The notes below the pieces were generated by a model. The model did not search any database and was not told the origin of the DNA. It saw only the letters and a list, made by a program, of their open reading frames with translations. A DNA stretch of 25,156 nt from Lachnospiraceae bacterium (GTDB lineage: Bacteria > Bacillota > Clostridia > Lachnospirales > Lachnospiraceae): positions 2,612 through 27,767 of the forward strand of contig DLZQ01000057.1 of assembly GCA_003447295.1 (NCBI GenBank), read 5' to 3'. Position numbers and translations under genes: made by a program. Of the stretch, positions 15,289-22,346 are shown in pieces (within the stretch, counting starts at the first letter, position 1; every line of letters starts with the position of its first letter).

Positions 15289-16473
15289 TCACGCATTCTC
15301 CCACAAGCACAGCACAAACACTGTCATATCATCCCGGATCCTGCCTCCGCAGCTGCATATGGCATAAGAAAGTATCTTTTCTGCGATCTCCTGGGGATTC
15401 TGTTCTTCCAGCATATCGATCCTATTCCGCATACGCTCCTCACAGTCATCTTCCAGTGCATCCAGCACGCCGTCCGTCATCATGACTAACATTTCTCCCG
15501 ATTTCAGCGTCCGTATGCTCCGCTCAGTCTGTGCCTTCTGAAATATACCAAGAGGCAGACTGTCTCCGCCGATGTATTCCGTACCACTTCTTCCCTTGAT
15601 AAAAGTAGCCACTCCGCCCACCTTACAGATCTCACATTCTCCGGTATACAGATCCAGACTGCAGATATCCACAGTAGGATGATCCCCCTCTTCGTTTTGG
15701 GCATATAATGCGGAATTCAACATATTTACAGAAGCTTCCGTATCGAATCCGGCTTCCAGCATTTTCTCCATGAGATCCAATACCCTGCCACTTCCCCGGC
15801 CGGCATCTTCCCCGGCGCCGGTGCCGTCCGACAATAGCAGTATCAGCCTGCCCCTCTCCGACTCCAGCATCGTATACTGATCGCCGGAGACTTTCTCTCC
15901 CTCTTTCAGTGCCCGGCTCACACCGGTGAGGGCTACATATCCCGGTTCCTCCGTGAACAGGAAGCAATGGGGCTCCTTTTCGATCAGATAGGGACTCCCC
16001 GGCGATGGCTGCAGCCGCTTCCCCAACAGTACCGTCAGCATATCCGCCGCCTGCGAAGCTTTGCATCCGGATCGTTCCGTGGAAAGTGTCATACTGATGC
16101 CTCCCGGTATGCTCTTTTTCCGGACATAACATAATTCCCTTGCCTGGATTCCCTCACTACCAAACGCCTGCGTCAGACTTTTTCTTTTTTTCTCTTCTAA
16201 CGGAAGGTAGACCAATTCCTCTCCGGCGACCCGTTCCATGATCCTGGCCACGGTCTGTAAATGATCTCCCATGATCTGACGGCTCTGCTGAAGCATGTAT
16301 TTTTCCAGAATGCTCTGCCTGTCATCCCCGACAATCCCCACTTCCTCACAAAAACTTTTTCCCAATTCTTCAAAGCTTTCCGCATATCCCAATAATCTCT
16401 GCCTGCAGAGCATGGATACCTGTGCACACTGTTCCTGTCTCGGATTTCTCTGTTCCTTTTTCCCTATAACCAT
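15289..16473 (-). CDS. spoIIE: SpoIIE-family PP2C phosphatase without membrane domain
   Basis: SpoIIE dephosphorylates the anti-anti-sigma factor SpoIIAA and so switches on sigma-F in the forespore. The catalytic PP2C domain fills roughly the last 200 residues: KVSGDQYTML, LLLSDGTGAGEDA, MTDGVLDALEDD and IRDDMTVFVLCLWENA supply the metal-binding Asp residues. The N-terminal 190 residues look soluble and correspond at best to the central region of Bacillus SpoIIE; the ten-helix membrane domain of the 827-residue Bacillus protein is absent. I chose ATG 16473 (394 residues) because it has AAAGGGGAAGG just upstream, and because the longer GTG frame from 16497 would begin before the predicted transcript start. 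Position between divIC and tilS is as in Bacillus. The gene name rests on order and domain; another PP2C regulator is a lesser possibility. Confidence 0.88.
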   Translation of the reverse strand: MVIGKKEQRNPRQEQCAQVSMLCRQRLLGYAESFEELGKSFCEEVGIVGDDRQSILEKYMLQQSRQIMGDHLQTVARIMERVAGEELVYLPLEEKKRKSLTQAFGSEGIQARELCYVRKKSIPGGISMTLSTERSGCKASQAADMLTVLLGKRLQPSPGSPYLIEKEPHCFLFTEEPGYVALTGVSRALKEGEKVSGDQYTMLESERGRLILLLSDGTGAGEDAGRGSGRVLDLMEKMLEAGFDTEASVNMLNSALYAQNEEGDHPTVDICSLDLYTGECEICKVGGVATFIKGRSGTEYIGGDSLPLGIFQKAQTERSIRTLKSGEMLVMMTDGVLDALEDDCEERMRNRIDMLEEQNPQEIAEKILSYAICSCGGRIRDDMTVFVLCLWENA

Positions 16474-16498
16474 GATCCTTCCCCTTTCTGCCTTCACG

Positions 16499-16565
16499 AT
16501 TATAGGACGGTTGTTGTTTTCTTTTTGTCAAATTTAAGGATCCGGGTACTTCATTTTTTGCGACA
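16499..16565 (-). promoter_or_regulatory. Spo0A-type spoIIE promoter with 21-base spacer
   Basis: On the minus strand TTGACA (16526-16531) and TATAAT (16499-16504) are both perfect but 21 bases apart, too far for normal sigma-A use. In Bacillus the Spo0A-activated spoIIE and spoIIG promoters are known for just such long spacers, with a 0A box (TGNCGAA) touching the -35. Here TGACAAA overlaps the -35 with one mismatch, and TGTCGCA (16559-16565) lies about 30 bases further up. Activation by Spo0A~P is therefore likely. Confidence 0.75.
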
Positions 16566-16603
16566 AAAAAAGCAGGTCAACTTAAGAAAAAGTCTCCCTG
16601 CTT
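16564..16603 (-). terminator. Terminator overlapping the divIC stop codon
   Basis: On the minus strand AAGCAGG pairs with CCTGCTT, with an inner ACTT/AAGT stem, followed by seven U. The stem begins within the divIC stop codon. It separates the HU-to-divIC transcripts from spoIIE. Confidence 0.8.
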
Positions 16604-16913
16604 ATTTATTCTCCTGAAAAAGGATCTCACCCTCATACACCAGTCCCAGCTTATCCTTGGCCACTTCCTCCACATAAGCCTTGGTCTGTGTGTACTTACG
16701 ATACTCCTCGATCTGTTCCGTCCTGGTATTCTCCGCTTCGATCTGCGCGTTCAGGCCTGCGATCTGCATGTCGTATCCATCAATCTTCCGTTGTAATTCC
16801 ACACTCCGCACTGCCACGACGACCATGATCATCAATACGACCAGGCTCACTAAGAACATGCTGAACCGGTTCTGGTGTCGTCTCCTGCGGTAGGCTATTC
16901 TTCTCTTTGCCAT
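16602..16913 (-). CDS. divIC: Cell-division protein DivIC/FtsB family
   Basis: A 103-residue bitopic membrane protein of the septum-initiation family. It has a basic cytoplasmic N-terminus (MAKRRIAYRRRRHQNRF), one membrane segment (about 18-36) and an outer coiled coil (VELQRKIDGYDMQIAGLNAQ onward), then EVAKDKLGLVYEGE, the family's conserved C-terminal block. DivIC joins FtsL and DivIB at the septum and helps activate cell-wall synthesis. GGGAG lies about 9 bases before the ATG. The start lies inside the yabQ frame, so the two genes overlap by 134 bases. It is in its usual place between yabQ and spoIIE. Confidence 0.93.
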   Translation of the reverse strand: MAKRRIAYRRRRHQNRFSMFLVSLVVLMIMVVVAVRSVELQRKIDGYDMQIAGLNAQIEAENTRTEQIEEYRKYTQTKAYVEEVAKDKLGLVYEGEILFQENK

Positions 16914-17316
16914 GCGCGCATCTCCCTTTATAGAATATATTAAGCATTTTCCACAGGCTCGTCAACTGCTTTTTTAGCCAACTCTTCACTGCTCGCAATA
17001 CCCTGCGGATAGGGCTTAGGATGCTGTTAAGCAGTCCGGATACATATTTTACCAGAAGTGGGCTGAAGGTTTTGTGATACAGGTACATCCCCGTCAACGC
17101 ACCCAGTACGGCGAACCACCGCAGATTCCCATTACTCTCCCGAAACATCAGCAGGAACACTTCCCCTGCACAATAGATCCAGAACGCGATATCCTCCAGT
17201 GACACCATGATGCCACTGTGGACAAAGACTCTCCGCAGGATCCGCAGTATATCATATAGAAAAGTGATCTCCACACCCAGGAGAACGGCATGCAACAGAA
17301 AAACATTCTCATTCAT
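16780..17316 (-). CDS. yabQ: Spore cortex protein YabQ
   Basis: A 178-residue frame whose first 100 residues carry three or four membrane segments (ENVFLLHAVLLGVEITFLYD ... FWIYCAGEVFLLMFRES ... WFAVLGALTGMYLYHKT), as in YabQ, a sporulation membrane protein needed for cortex formation in Bacillus. A basic amphipathic stretch follows (LSPIRRVLRAVKSWLKKQLT). The last 44 residues or so, hydrophilic and unlike a folded domain, are read from the divIC gene in another frame. The start ATG shares its A with the TGA of yabP, so translation is probably coupled, and only a weak ribosome site is seen. Homology is by order and membrane pattern, not strong motif. Confidence 0.85.
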   Translation of the reverse strand: MNENVFLLHAVLLGVEITFLYDILRILRRVFVHSGIMVSLEDIAFWIYCAGEVFLLMFRESNGNLRWFAVLGALTGMYLYHKTFSPLLVKYVSGLLNSILSPIRRVLRAVKSWLKKQLTSLWKMLNIFYKGRCAHGKEKNSLPQETTPEPVQHVLSEPGRIDDHGRRGSAECGITTED

Positions 17317-17603
17317 CAGCGGAACAGCCTGGTGAGAAGAGATTCCTGTTTTTCTCCGGATGCTGCGGTATCCGAATATACAAAGCTGTCGATCCTGCCG
17401 TCGATATCCACTTCCCCTTTATCCAGGGTCAGACGGTTCACATGAAGCTCATTTCCGCGGATCATCAGCATCCCCTGCTCCGTCTCCAGCACGATCTCCC
17501 GCAGATCAAAAGAAAGCACATCGTTTACCCCGTTCACCGTGCAGGTCCGGCGATTCGTTATCGATATTTTATGCATGCGTCCTGCTGTATTTAAATCTTC
17601 CAT
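17316..17603 (-). CDS. yabP: Sporulation protein YabP
   Basis: A 95-residue protein with the YabP/YqfC fold signature: MHKISITNRRTCTVNGVNDV, then FDLREIVLETEQGMLMIRGN and LHVNRLTLDKGEVDIDGRID. In Bacillus YabP is made in the mother cell and takes part in sporulation. I chose ATG 17603 because GGGAGG lies four bases before it; an upstream ATG at 17624 lacks such a site. The gene overlaps yabQ by one base. A sigma-E-like promoter lies about 50 bases upstream, which fits mother-cell expression of yabP and yabQ. Confidence 0.92.
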   Translation of the reverse strand: MEDLNTAGRMHKISITNRRTCTVNGVNDVLSFDLREIVLETEQGMLMIRGNELHVNRLTLDKGEVDIDGRIDSFVYSDTAASGEKQESLLTRLFR

Positions 17604-17653
17604 ATGTCCTCCCATCCTTGCCACACCTGTTCCACTGTACGGACTTATATTTC

Positions 17654-17682
17654 ATCTTATGGTACAAAATGGGAATTTATAC
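17654..17682 (-). promoter_or_regulatory. Possible sigma-E promoter of yabPQ
   Basis: On the minus strand GTATAAA (17676-17682) and CATAAGAT (17654-17661) are 14 bases apart. The Bacillus sigma-E consensus is roughly KMATATT-N13/14-CATACAMT; the -10 matches six of eight bases and the -35 only part. Bacillus yabP is sigma-E dependent. Confidence 0.4.
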
Positions 17683-17687
17683 GTAAA

Positions 17688-17927
17688 TTAAATATAACGG
17701 AAAAGTTCTTTTGCTGCTTCTTTTTTCACCGTCTCCTGCACATCCAGGACTTCCACCTTAACCTCTTTATTACCGAAAGAGATGGTGATGATGTCTCCCT
17801 CTTTTACGTTGGCAGATGCCTTCGCAGGCTTGTCATTGATCAATACTCTGCCGCTGTCACAGGCTTCATTTGCCACGGTACGCCGCTTGATCAGACGGGA
17901 TACCTTTAAATATTTATCTAATCTCAT
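17688..17927 (-). CDS. rqcP: S4-domain ribosome quality-control protein RqcP (YabO)
   Basis: A 79-residue protein made almost wholly of one S4 RNA-binding domain: MRLDKYLKVSRLIKRRTVAN, then GRVLINDKPAKASANVKEGD. RqcP, known before as YabO or RlbA, binds the 50S-peptidyl-tRNA complex and works with RqcH to add alanine tails to stalled chains. Size and position right after HU are as in Bacillus. The ATG has AGAGGATAGGA upstream. The HU terminator lies between HU and this gene, so it depends on read-through or on its own promoter, which I could not find. Confidence 0.9.
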   Translation of the reverse strand: MRLDKYLKVSRLIKRRTVANEACDSGRVLINDKPAKASANVKEGDIITISFGNKEVKVEVLDVQETVKKEAAKELFRYI

Positions 17928-17958
17928 GTTCCTATCCTCTTAATTCGTTCACAGATAC

Positions 17959-17993
17959 AAAAGAGACCCGAAAGGTTGTCCTCTCGAGTCTCT
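17959..17993 (-). terminator. Terminator of the HU gene
   Basis: On the minus strand AGAGACTCGAGAGG pairs with CCTTTCGGGTCTCT (two mismatches) around ACAA and is followed by UUUU. Confidence 0.8.
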
Positions 17994-18009
17994 GAAAATT
18001 CAGCTTCTA

Positions 18010-18285
18010 TTAAGCGTTCAGCATATCCTTTAATGCCTTACCAGCCTTGAACTTAGGAGCCTTGGAAGCAGCGATCTTCATAGGCTTGCCGCTCTGAGGA
18101 TTTCTACCCTCTCTTGCTGCTCTGCTGGATACTTCGAAAGTACCGAAGCCAACTAACTGAACCTTACCATCCTTCTTTAACTCTTCAGCAACAACATCGG
18201 TGAAAGCCTTTAATGCCTTCTCTGCGTCCTTCTTGGAAAGACCAGCCTGATCAGCCATAGCTGCAACTAATTCTGTTTTGTTCAT
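18010..18285 (-). CDS. hup: DNA-binding protein HU
   Basis: A 91-residue histone-like protein that bends and packs DNA as a dimer. The sequence matches HU end to end: MNKTELVAAMADQAGLSKKD, then QLVGFGTFEVSSRAAREGRN and PQSGKPMKIAASKAPKFKAG. The DNA-binding arm (GRNPQSGKPM) is intact. AGGAGGAG precedes the ATG at good spacing and a strong promoter lies upstream, fitting an abundant protein. Its place before rqcP and yabP is conserved in Firmicutes. Confidence 0.98.
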   Translation of the reverse strand: MNKTELVAAMADQAGLSKKDAEKALKAFTDVVAEELKKDGKVQLVGFGTFEVSSRAAREGRNPQSGKPMKIAASKAPKFKAGKALKDMLNA

Positions 18286-18361
18286 ATTGAACTCCTCCTA
18301 TAATGAGTTTTCGTGATTAAATTTACGCTCGAAAATAGTTCTTTTGAAACGTCTATAAATA

Positions 18362-18417
18362 TATATATCTGTTTTTATCCCTTTTGTCAAGGCATTTCCG
18401 CATATTTACGGCATTTC
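18362..18417 (-). promoter_or_regulatory. Promoter of the HU gene
   Basis: On the minus strand TTGACA (18385-18390) and TATATA (18362-18367) are 17 bases apart. Just upstream the plus-strand octamer GGCATTTC occurs twice, 19 bases apart (18391-18398, 18410-18417), a possible regulator site. Confidence 0.75.
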
Positions 18418-18434
18418 TCACGCCTTTGTAACGA

Positions 18435-19796
18435 TTACTCCGATGCCGATGTACTTGCCACCAGATCTACGAAGGAATAGGACACATCCTTCTTCTCTTC
18501 GTCCACCTGCACGGTATAACTCCTGGTCTCATATCCGGACTTGCGCAGGGTGATCACATGGCTTCCCGAAGTCTTTTTGAAACTGCAGGGTGAGATTCCC
18601 ACGTAGTTGCCATCGAGATATACTTCCACTTTCTCCGGTGCATCGATATGTACCCGGTAATAAGTCGTTGTAGTATCTGATGTAGCGGAAGTCGCAGTGG
18701 ACGATGTCGAAGTCGAACTGCCCGTGCTCTCATCGCTATCGCTGTCCGAATCTACCTTGTCCAGCTCCACATCCACGCCTGCTGACTCCTGGGCTACCCG
18801 CAGGTACTGGGTCAGAGATTTATAGCCGTCCGCCTTCGCTATGATCTGATGGATGCCATATTCCAGCGTGATGGGCTGGGAGGGATCCGCCTGGCTACCG
18901 TCGATATACAGTTCCGCGCCGGAAGGATTCATGGAGAACAGCACCATACCGTACTTCGCCTCGGCGACCTCGAGATCCCCGATGTCCAGCGCGGTCTCTT
19001 CATTACGGTTGATCACCACATTTTTCGTGCCGCCTCCGCCGTTATAGCTGATATCCACCTGATAACTGCCCTCAGGCACCGTCACCAGCATGTCCTCCGT
19101 GATCCGGACGATCTGCTCCTGCCCGATCTCCAGCCATCCGCCGATAAAATTTTCATCATTTACCAGTCTGAGATACCCATGTCCCTTCTCCACCGTTACG
19201 CTGAGTACTGTGGTGTCTATCCCATGAAAAGTCAGGATATCGGAAGGGTTGAGATCCATTTCTTCGATACTGTGCCCCTGGGAAAAATACCGGGTATCCC
19301 GGGACAGTTTGAAGACTTCTTCCCCGATGGTCACTTCCCGGCGTACGGTATTCAAATCATAGCGCTCCACATCATCATACTGCCATGCCGACCGGGACAG
19401 CTGCAGAGTTGTCAGATGCTTCTTCGTCTTCAGAAAAGTTACATCCACGATATCGCCCTCTCCCAGCTGCTCCAGGGAGATTGCCTTGCCGTATTTATCC
19501 GCATAGCGCGTAGTCCCATCCACGGACAGGGTATATTGCTTCCCAAGATCCAGATTCAACAATGTGACAGTATTGTCAACACTGTTGATATCCACCAGTA
19601 CCGCTGTATCCACCGAATCATAGCTGTCCGGATTCGTCACCACGAAGCCGGTATCCACTCTGTCGGATTCTTCCGTTGTCTGCAATGTTACTGTGTCCTG
19701 TACATTTCCTGCAGTAGATGCCTGCCCGCAGCCACTTATTGACAATACTGTCATAAGCAAAATACATGTTATTTTCTTCCTGTATCTTACGTTCAT
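18435..19796 (-). CDS. Lipoprotein with PEGA domains
   Basis: A 453-residue secreted lipoprotein. The signal peptide ends in a lipobox (LSISGC, lipidated Cys23). Residues 45-200 form two beta-rich repeats about the value and key of a fold I cannot name (SVDTAVLVDINSVDNTVTLL ... YDDVERYDLNTVRREVTIGE). Then come PEGA-type domains: a weak one at about 209-276, a clear one at 283-345 (GMVLFSMNPSGAELYIDGS), and, after an Asp/Ser/Thr-rich linker (347-376), another at 378-445 (VEVYLDGNYVG). PEGA domains are small beta folds found in surface and wall proteins. The gene is 22 bases downstream of the CotS-like gene, so the two are probably co-transcribed and may share a spore or envelope role, which is inference. 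Confidence 0.85.
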   Translation of the reverse strand: MNVRYRKKITCILLMTVLSISGCGQASTAGNVQDTVTLQTTEESDRVDTGFVVTNPDSYDSVDTAVLVDINSVDNTVTLLNLDLGKQYTLSVDGTTRYADKYGKAISLEQLGEGDIVDVTFLKTKKHLTTLQLSRSAWQYDDVERYDLNTVRREVTIGEEVFKLSRDTRYFSQGHSIEEMDLNPSDILTFHGIDTTVLSVTVEKGHGYLRLVNDENFIGGWLEIGQEQIVRITEDMLVTVPEGSYQVDISYNGGGGTKNVVINRNEETALDIGDLEVAEAKYGMVLFSMNPSGAELYIDGSQADPSQPITLEYGIHQIIAKADGYKSLTQYLRVAQESAGVDVELDKVDSDSDSDESTGSSTSTSSTATSATSDTTTTYYRVHIDAPEKVEVYLDGNYVGISPCSFKKTSGSHVITLRKSGYETRSYTVQVDEEKKDVSYSFVDLVASTSASE

Positions 19797-19818
19797 GCCT
19801 TTGTTCCTTCCCGGTGCC

Positions 19819-20823
19819 TTACGGCTCCATGATTCGCAGGAATCGTTTTCTGGCAGTCTCCTGCTCTAACAGGTGCTCCAGCTTCTCCTGATTTTTCTCC
19901 GGTATCCATGCCTTTCCCGAATTATAATAGAAGTTAACGATCTTCCACAGTTTCTCCGGATAAGACAGTCGATAATACAGATCCCTCTTCTCCGTAAGAG
20001 TAAGCGGTCTGACTTTCTCGTAGCTTTCGAGTAGTCCGATTCCCAGACTTCGGTCCCATTCACTTTTTTCCAATAATTTTCGCAGGATATGATATAGATC
20101 TCTCACCGGACCGTCTGCCTGGCATTTTTCAAAATTCACCAGGAAAAAGTCTCTGTCCTGCCGCAATATATTATGATACTGATAATCGCCGTGGCAAAAG
20201 GTTACGTTTGCTTCGGCATCCTGTGCCGCCACAGTCTCCTCTTCCAGCGCTTTCCACTCGTTACTGACCTTCACCGCTTCCTCTAAAAAAGAATCCAGTA
20301 CGGCTGCAAGACGAATCTCGAACCAGGTCTTCTGGCTTCGCTGTTTTAAGAATTTCCGGGCGCGTTTCAGTTCTCTGTTATGCTTCTCATAATCTCTGCT
20401 GGGAAGATATCTCTCTATTTTAGGTGCCGGTTCGTCCTCCGTCTCCGGAAATACCGGTCGAAATTCCAGATCTCCATGAAGCCTTGCCAACAGCCCCATG
20501 GCTTCCATACATTCTTCCCTGTCACGGATGTTACATTCTCTGCCTTCCCACCAGGTCTTCAGAATATATCTGACACCGTCCCTGTCCGTGACCGACAGTG
20601 CACCCTCTCTGGTGGCAAACAGTCTCTCCGCAGAGATATTTCCACAATCTTCCAGATGCTTAAGCACCTGTTCCTGCAGACGCAGCTGTTCCTCGCGTCC
20701 TGTATATTCCTTGAAGATCAGGCAGCCCTGCTGTGTATCGCACAGAATCGCCCCCCGCCCTTTTCGGGTACGCAATACCTCTATCTCATACTGCTCCAGC
20801 AGTGCCACCGCTCTGTCATTCAC
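19819..20823 (-). CDS. CotS-like spore-coat kinase-fold protein
   Basis: A 334-residue protein of the aminoglycoside-phosphotransferase/choline-kinase fold, closest in pattern to the spore-coat CotS/CotI/YutH group. The catalytic loop is present (CHGDYQYHNIL, 210-220, D213). The metal-binding Asp that normally follows is replaced by Asn (FFLVNFEKCQADGPVRDLYH, N230), so activity may be altered. The N-terminal lobe has a beta-strand with Lys (CLIFKEY, K38). The start is GTG 20823, after a strong AGGAGGGG. It heads a pair with the PEGA lipoprotein. A spore-coat role is likely from family and genome type; the substrate is unknown. Confidence 0.75.
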   Translation of the reverse strand: MNDRAVALLEQYEIEVLRTRKGRGAILCDTQQGCLIFKEYTGREEQLRLQEQVLKHLEDCGNISAERLFATREGALSVTDRDGVRYILKTWWEGRECNIRDREECMEAMGLLARLHGDLEFRPVFPETEDEPAPKIERYLPSRDYEKHNRELKRARKFLKQRSQKTWFEIRLAAVLDSFLEEAVKVSNEWKALEEETVAAQDAEANVTFCHGDYQYHNILRQDRDFFLVNFEKCQADGPVRDLYHILRKLLEKSEWDRSLGIGLLESYEKVRPLTLTEKRDLYYRLSYPEKLWKIVNFYYNSGKAWIPEKNQEKLEHLLEQETARKRFLRIMEP

Positions 20824-20903
20824 TTACAACCCCTCCTAAGATATGTACTTAACCGGTTTGACGGTTCCTACGCTATCTTATGAGAGATCTTATAAAAGTA
20901 TGC

Positions 20904-22253
20904 TCACTCTTTGCCTGCTGCCAGTTCGCCCGCCTTTTCCAGCAGCTGTTCTCTGGTATTCTGCTCCGGATGCTCTAAGACCAGTTCCAACAGCTTCTGC
21001 AGCATATCACCCAGCTCCCTGCCGGGCTTCATTCCCATAGCAATGAGATCTCTGCCGGTGACAGCCAGCGTTTTTAAGGATACGCACTGCTTTTTCTCCA
21101 GCATCTCTTCATATAATTTCTTCCAGAGCTCCAGGTTCTCCAGCTTCTCTGCCCGTAGATAATCACTCTGTGCCAGGATATCCGCCTGTCTCACCGGGAA
21201 CAATAGCGGGAAGATGTCTTCCCCGATCTTGTTCACCGCTCTCCGCACGATCCGCAGATCAGGTGTAACATCATTACCATAATCATGGTATCTTACCAGT
21301 CGGGTCACCACTGCCACCGTATCATTATCAAATCTGAGTCTCCTAAGGATCCTGCGTGCCATCTCCTCACCCACTGCGGGATGTCCGTGGAAATGGGTGG
21401 TGCCGTCTTCATCCACGGTAAGTGTCTCAGGCTTGCCGATATCATGAAGCAGCATGGCATACCGCAGATTCTTCTCAGGTGCGATCTCTATGAGGGCATG
21501 TAAGGTATGCTCCCCTACGTTGTATTTATGGTGCTTATGCTTCTGAGGAGTCTCCATCATGGCATCGAATTCCGGCAGGATCACCTTCGTGACACCCATG
21601 TCATAAGCATCTCGCAAGGTGTCAGGATAAGGGGAGATCAGCAGCTTGGTCAATTCCACCTGGATCCGCTCCGCGCTGATCTTCTGCAAAGTCGGTGCCA
21701 GCTTCCGGATCGCCGCTTCGGTGTCCTCATGGATCTCGTAGCCTAACTGCGCAGAGAAACGGATAGCGCGCATGATACGCAGGGCATCCTCTCCGAAACG
21801 TTCCTCCGGATTGCCCACGCAGCGGATCATCTTCGCCTCGATATCCTGTAAGCCACCGAAGATATCGATCAGACCTTCTGTTTCATTATATGCCATGGCG
21901 TTGATGGTGAAATCCCGGCGTTTTAAATCTTCTTCCAGATTCGGGGTAAAAGTGACCTCCCTGGGATGTCGGCTGTCTTCGTATTTTCCATCCACGCGGT
22001 AAGTGGTGACCTCGAAGCCCTCTTTGTCCAACATGACTGTCACGGTACCGTGCTGGATCCCGGTGTCAATGGTACGACGGAACAGCGCCTTCACCTGCTC
22101 CGGTCTCGCCGAAGTAGTAATGTCCCAGTCCTCCGGGCATCTTCCCAGGATGGAATCCCGCACGCAGCCGCCTACCACATAGGCTTCAAACCCGGCATTC
22201 TGTATGGTCTCTATGATATATTTCGCTTTTTCAGGTATTTGTATCTGAATCAT
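20904..22253 (-). CDS. cca: CCA tRNA nucleotidyltransferase
   Basis: A 449-residue class II nucleotidyltransferase that adds or repairs the 3' CCA of tRNAs, needed here because neither tRNA in the window encodes CCA. GGCVRD is at 28-33 and the catalytic DWD at 42-44. RRDFTINAMAYN (112-123) is the second nucleotide-binding block, and FGEDALRIMRAIRFSAQLGY the third. A C-terminal HD domain (MLLHDIGKP, H270-D271, with EHT and HFHGHPAVG) suggests added phosphohydrolase function. I chose ATG 22253 because AGAGG lies upstream of it; the longer TTG frame from 22271 lies in the terminator hairpin. The hairpin ends just 16 bases before the start. Confidence 0.95.
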   Translation of the reverse strand: MIQIQIPEKAKYIIETIQNAGFEAYVVGGCVRDSILGRCPEDWDITTSARPEQVKALFRRTIDTGIQHGTVTVMLDKEGFEVTTYRVDGKYEDSRHPREVTFTPNLEEDLKRRDFTINAMAYNETEGLIDIFGGLQDIEAKMIRCVGNPEERFGEDALRIMRAIRFSAQLGYEIHEDTEAAIRKLAPTLQKISAERIQVELTKLLISPYPDTLRDAYDMGVTKVILPEFDAMMETPQKHKHHKYNVGEHTLHALIEIAPEKNLRYAMLLHDIGKPETLTVDEDGTTHFHGHPAVGEEMARRILRRLRFDNDTVAVVTRLVRYHDYGNDVTPDLRIVRRAVNKIGEDIFPLLFPVRQADILAQSDYLRAEKLENLELWKKLYEEMLEKKQCVSLKTLAVTGRDLIAMGMKPGRELGDMLQKLLELVLEHPEQNTREQLLEKAGELAAGKE

Positions 22254-22269
22254 ATATATCCTCTTTTGC

Positions 22270-22303
22270 AAAAATCACACACGCTCATTGCTCTGTGATT
22301 TTT
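22270..22303 (-). terminator. Terminator-like hairpin 16 bases before cca
   Basis: On the minus strand AAAAATCACA pairs perfectly with TGTGATTTTT around a 14-base loop, with a U-run at the end. There is no room for a promoter between it and the cca ribosome site, so cca must be reached by read-through, or the hairpin acts as an attenuator. Confidence 0.75.
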
Positions 22304-22346
22304 CGCTTGTTACTGCTTTGTGTCTATTGTTTGTTTCTAAGAAAGG

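Noticed and set aside
16474..16497. GTG start extending spoIIE by eight residues
   Set aside because: It would precede the transcript start set by the TATAAT at 16499-16504, and the ATG at 16473 has a better ribosome site.
18849..19742. Plus-strand frame of 297 codons opposite the PEGA lipoprotein
   Set aside because: Antisense shadow, rich in His and Ile, without start signals.
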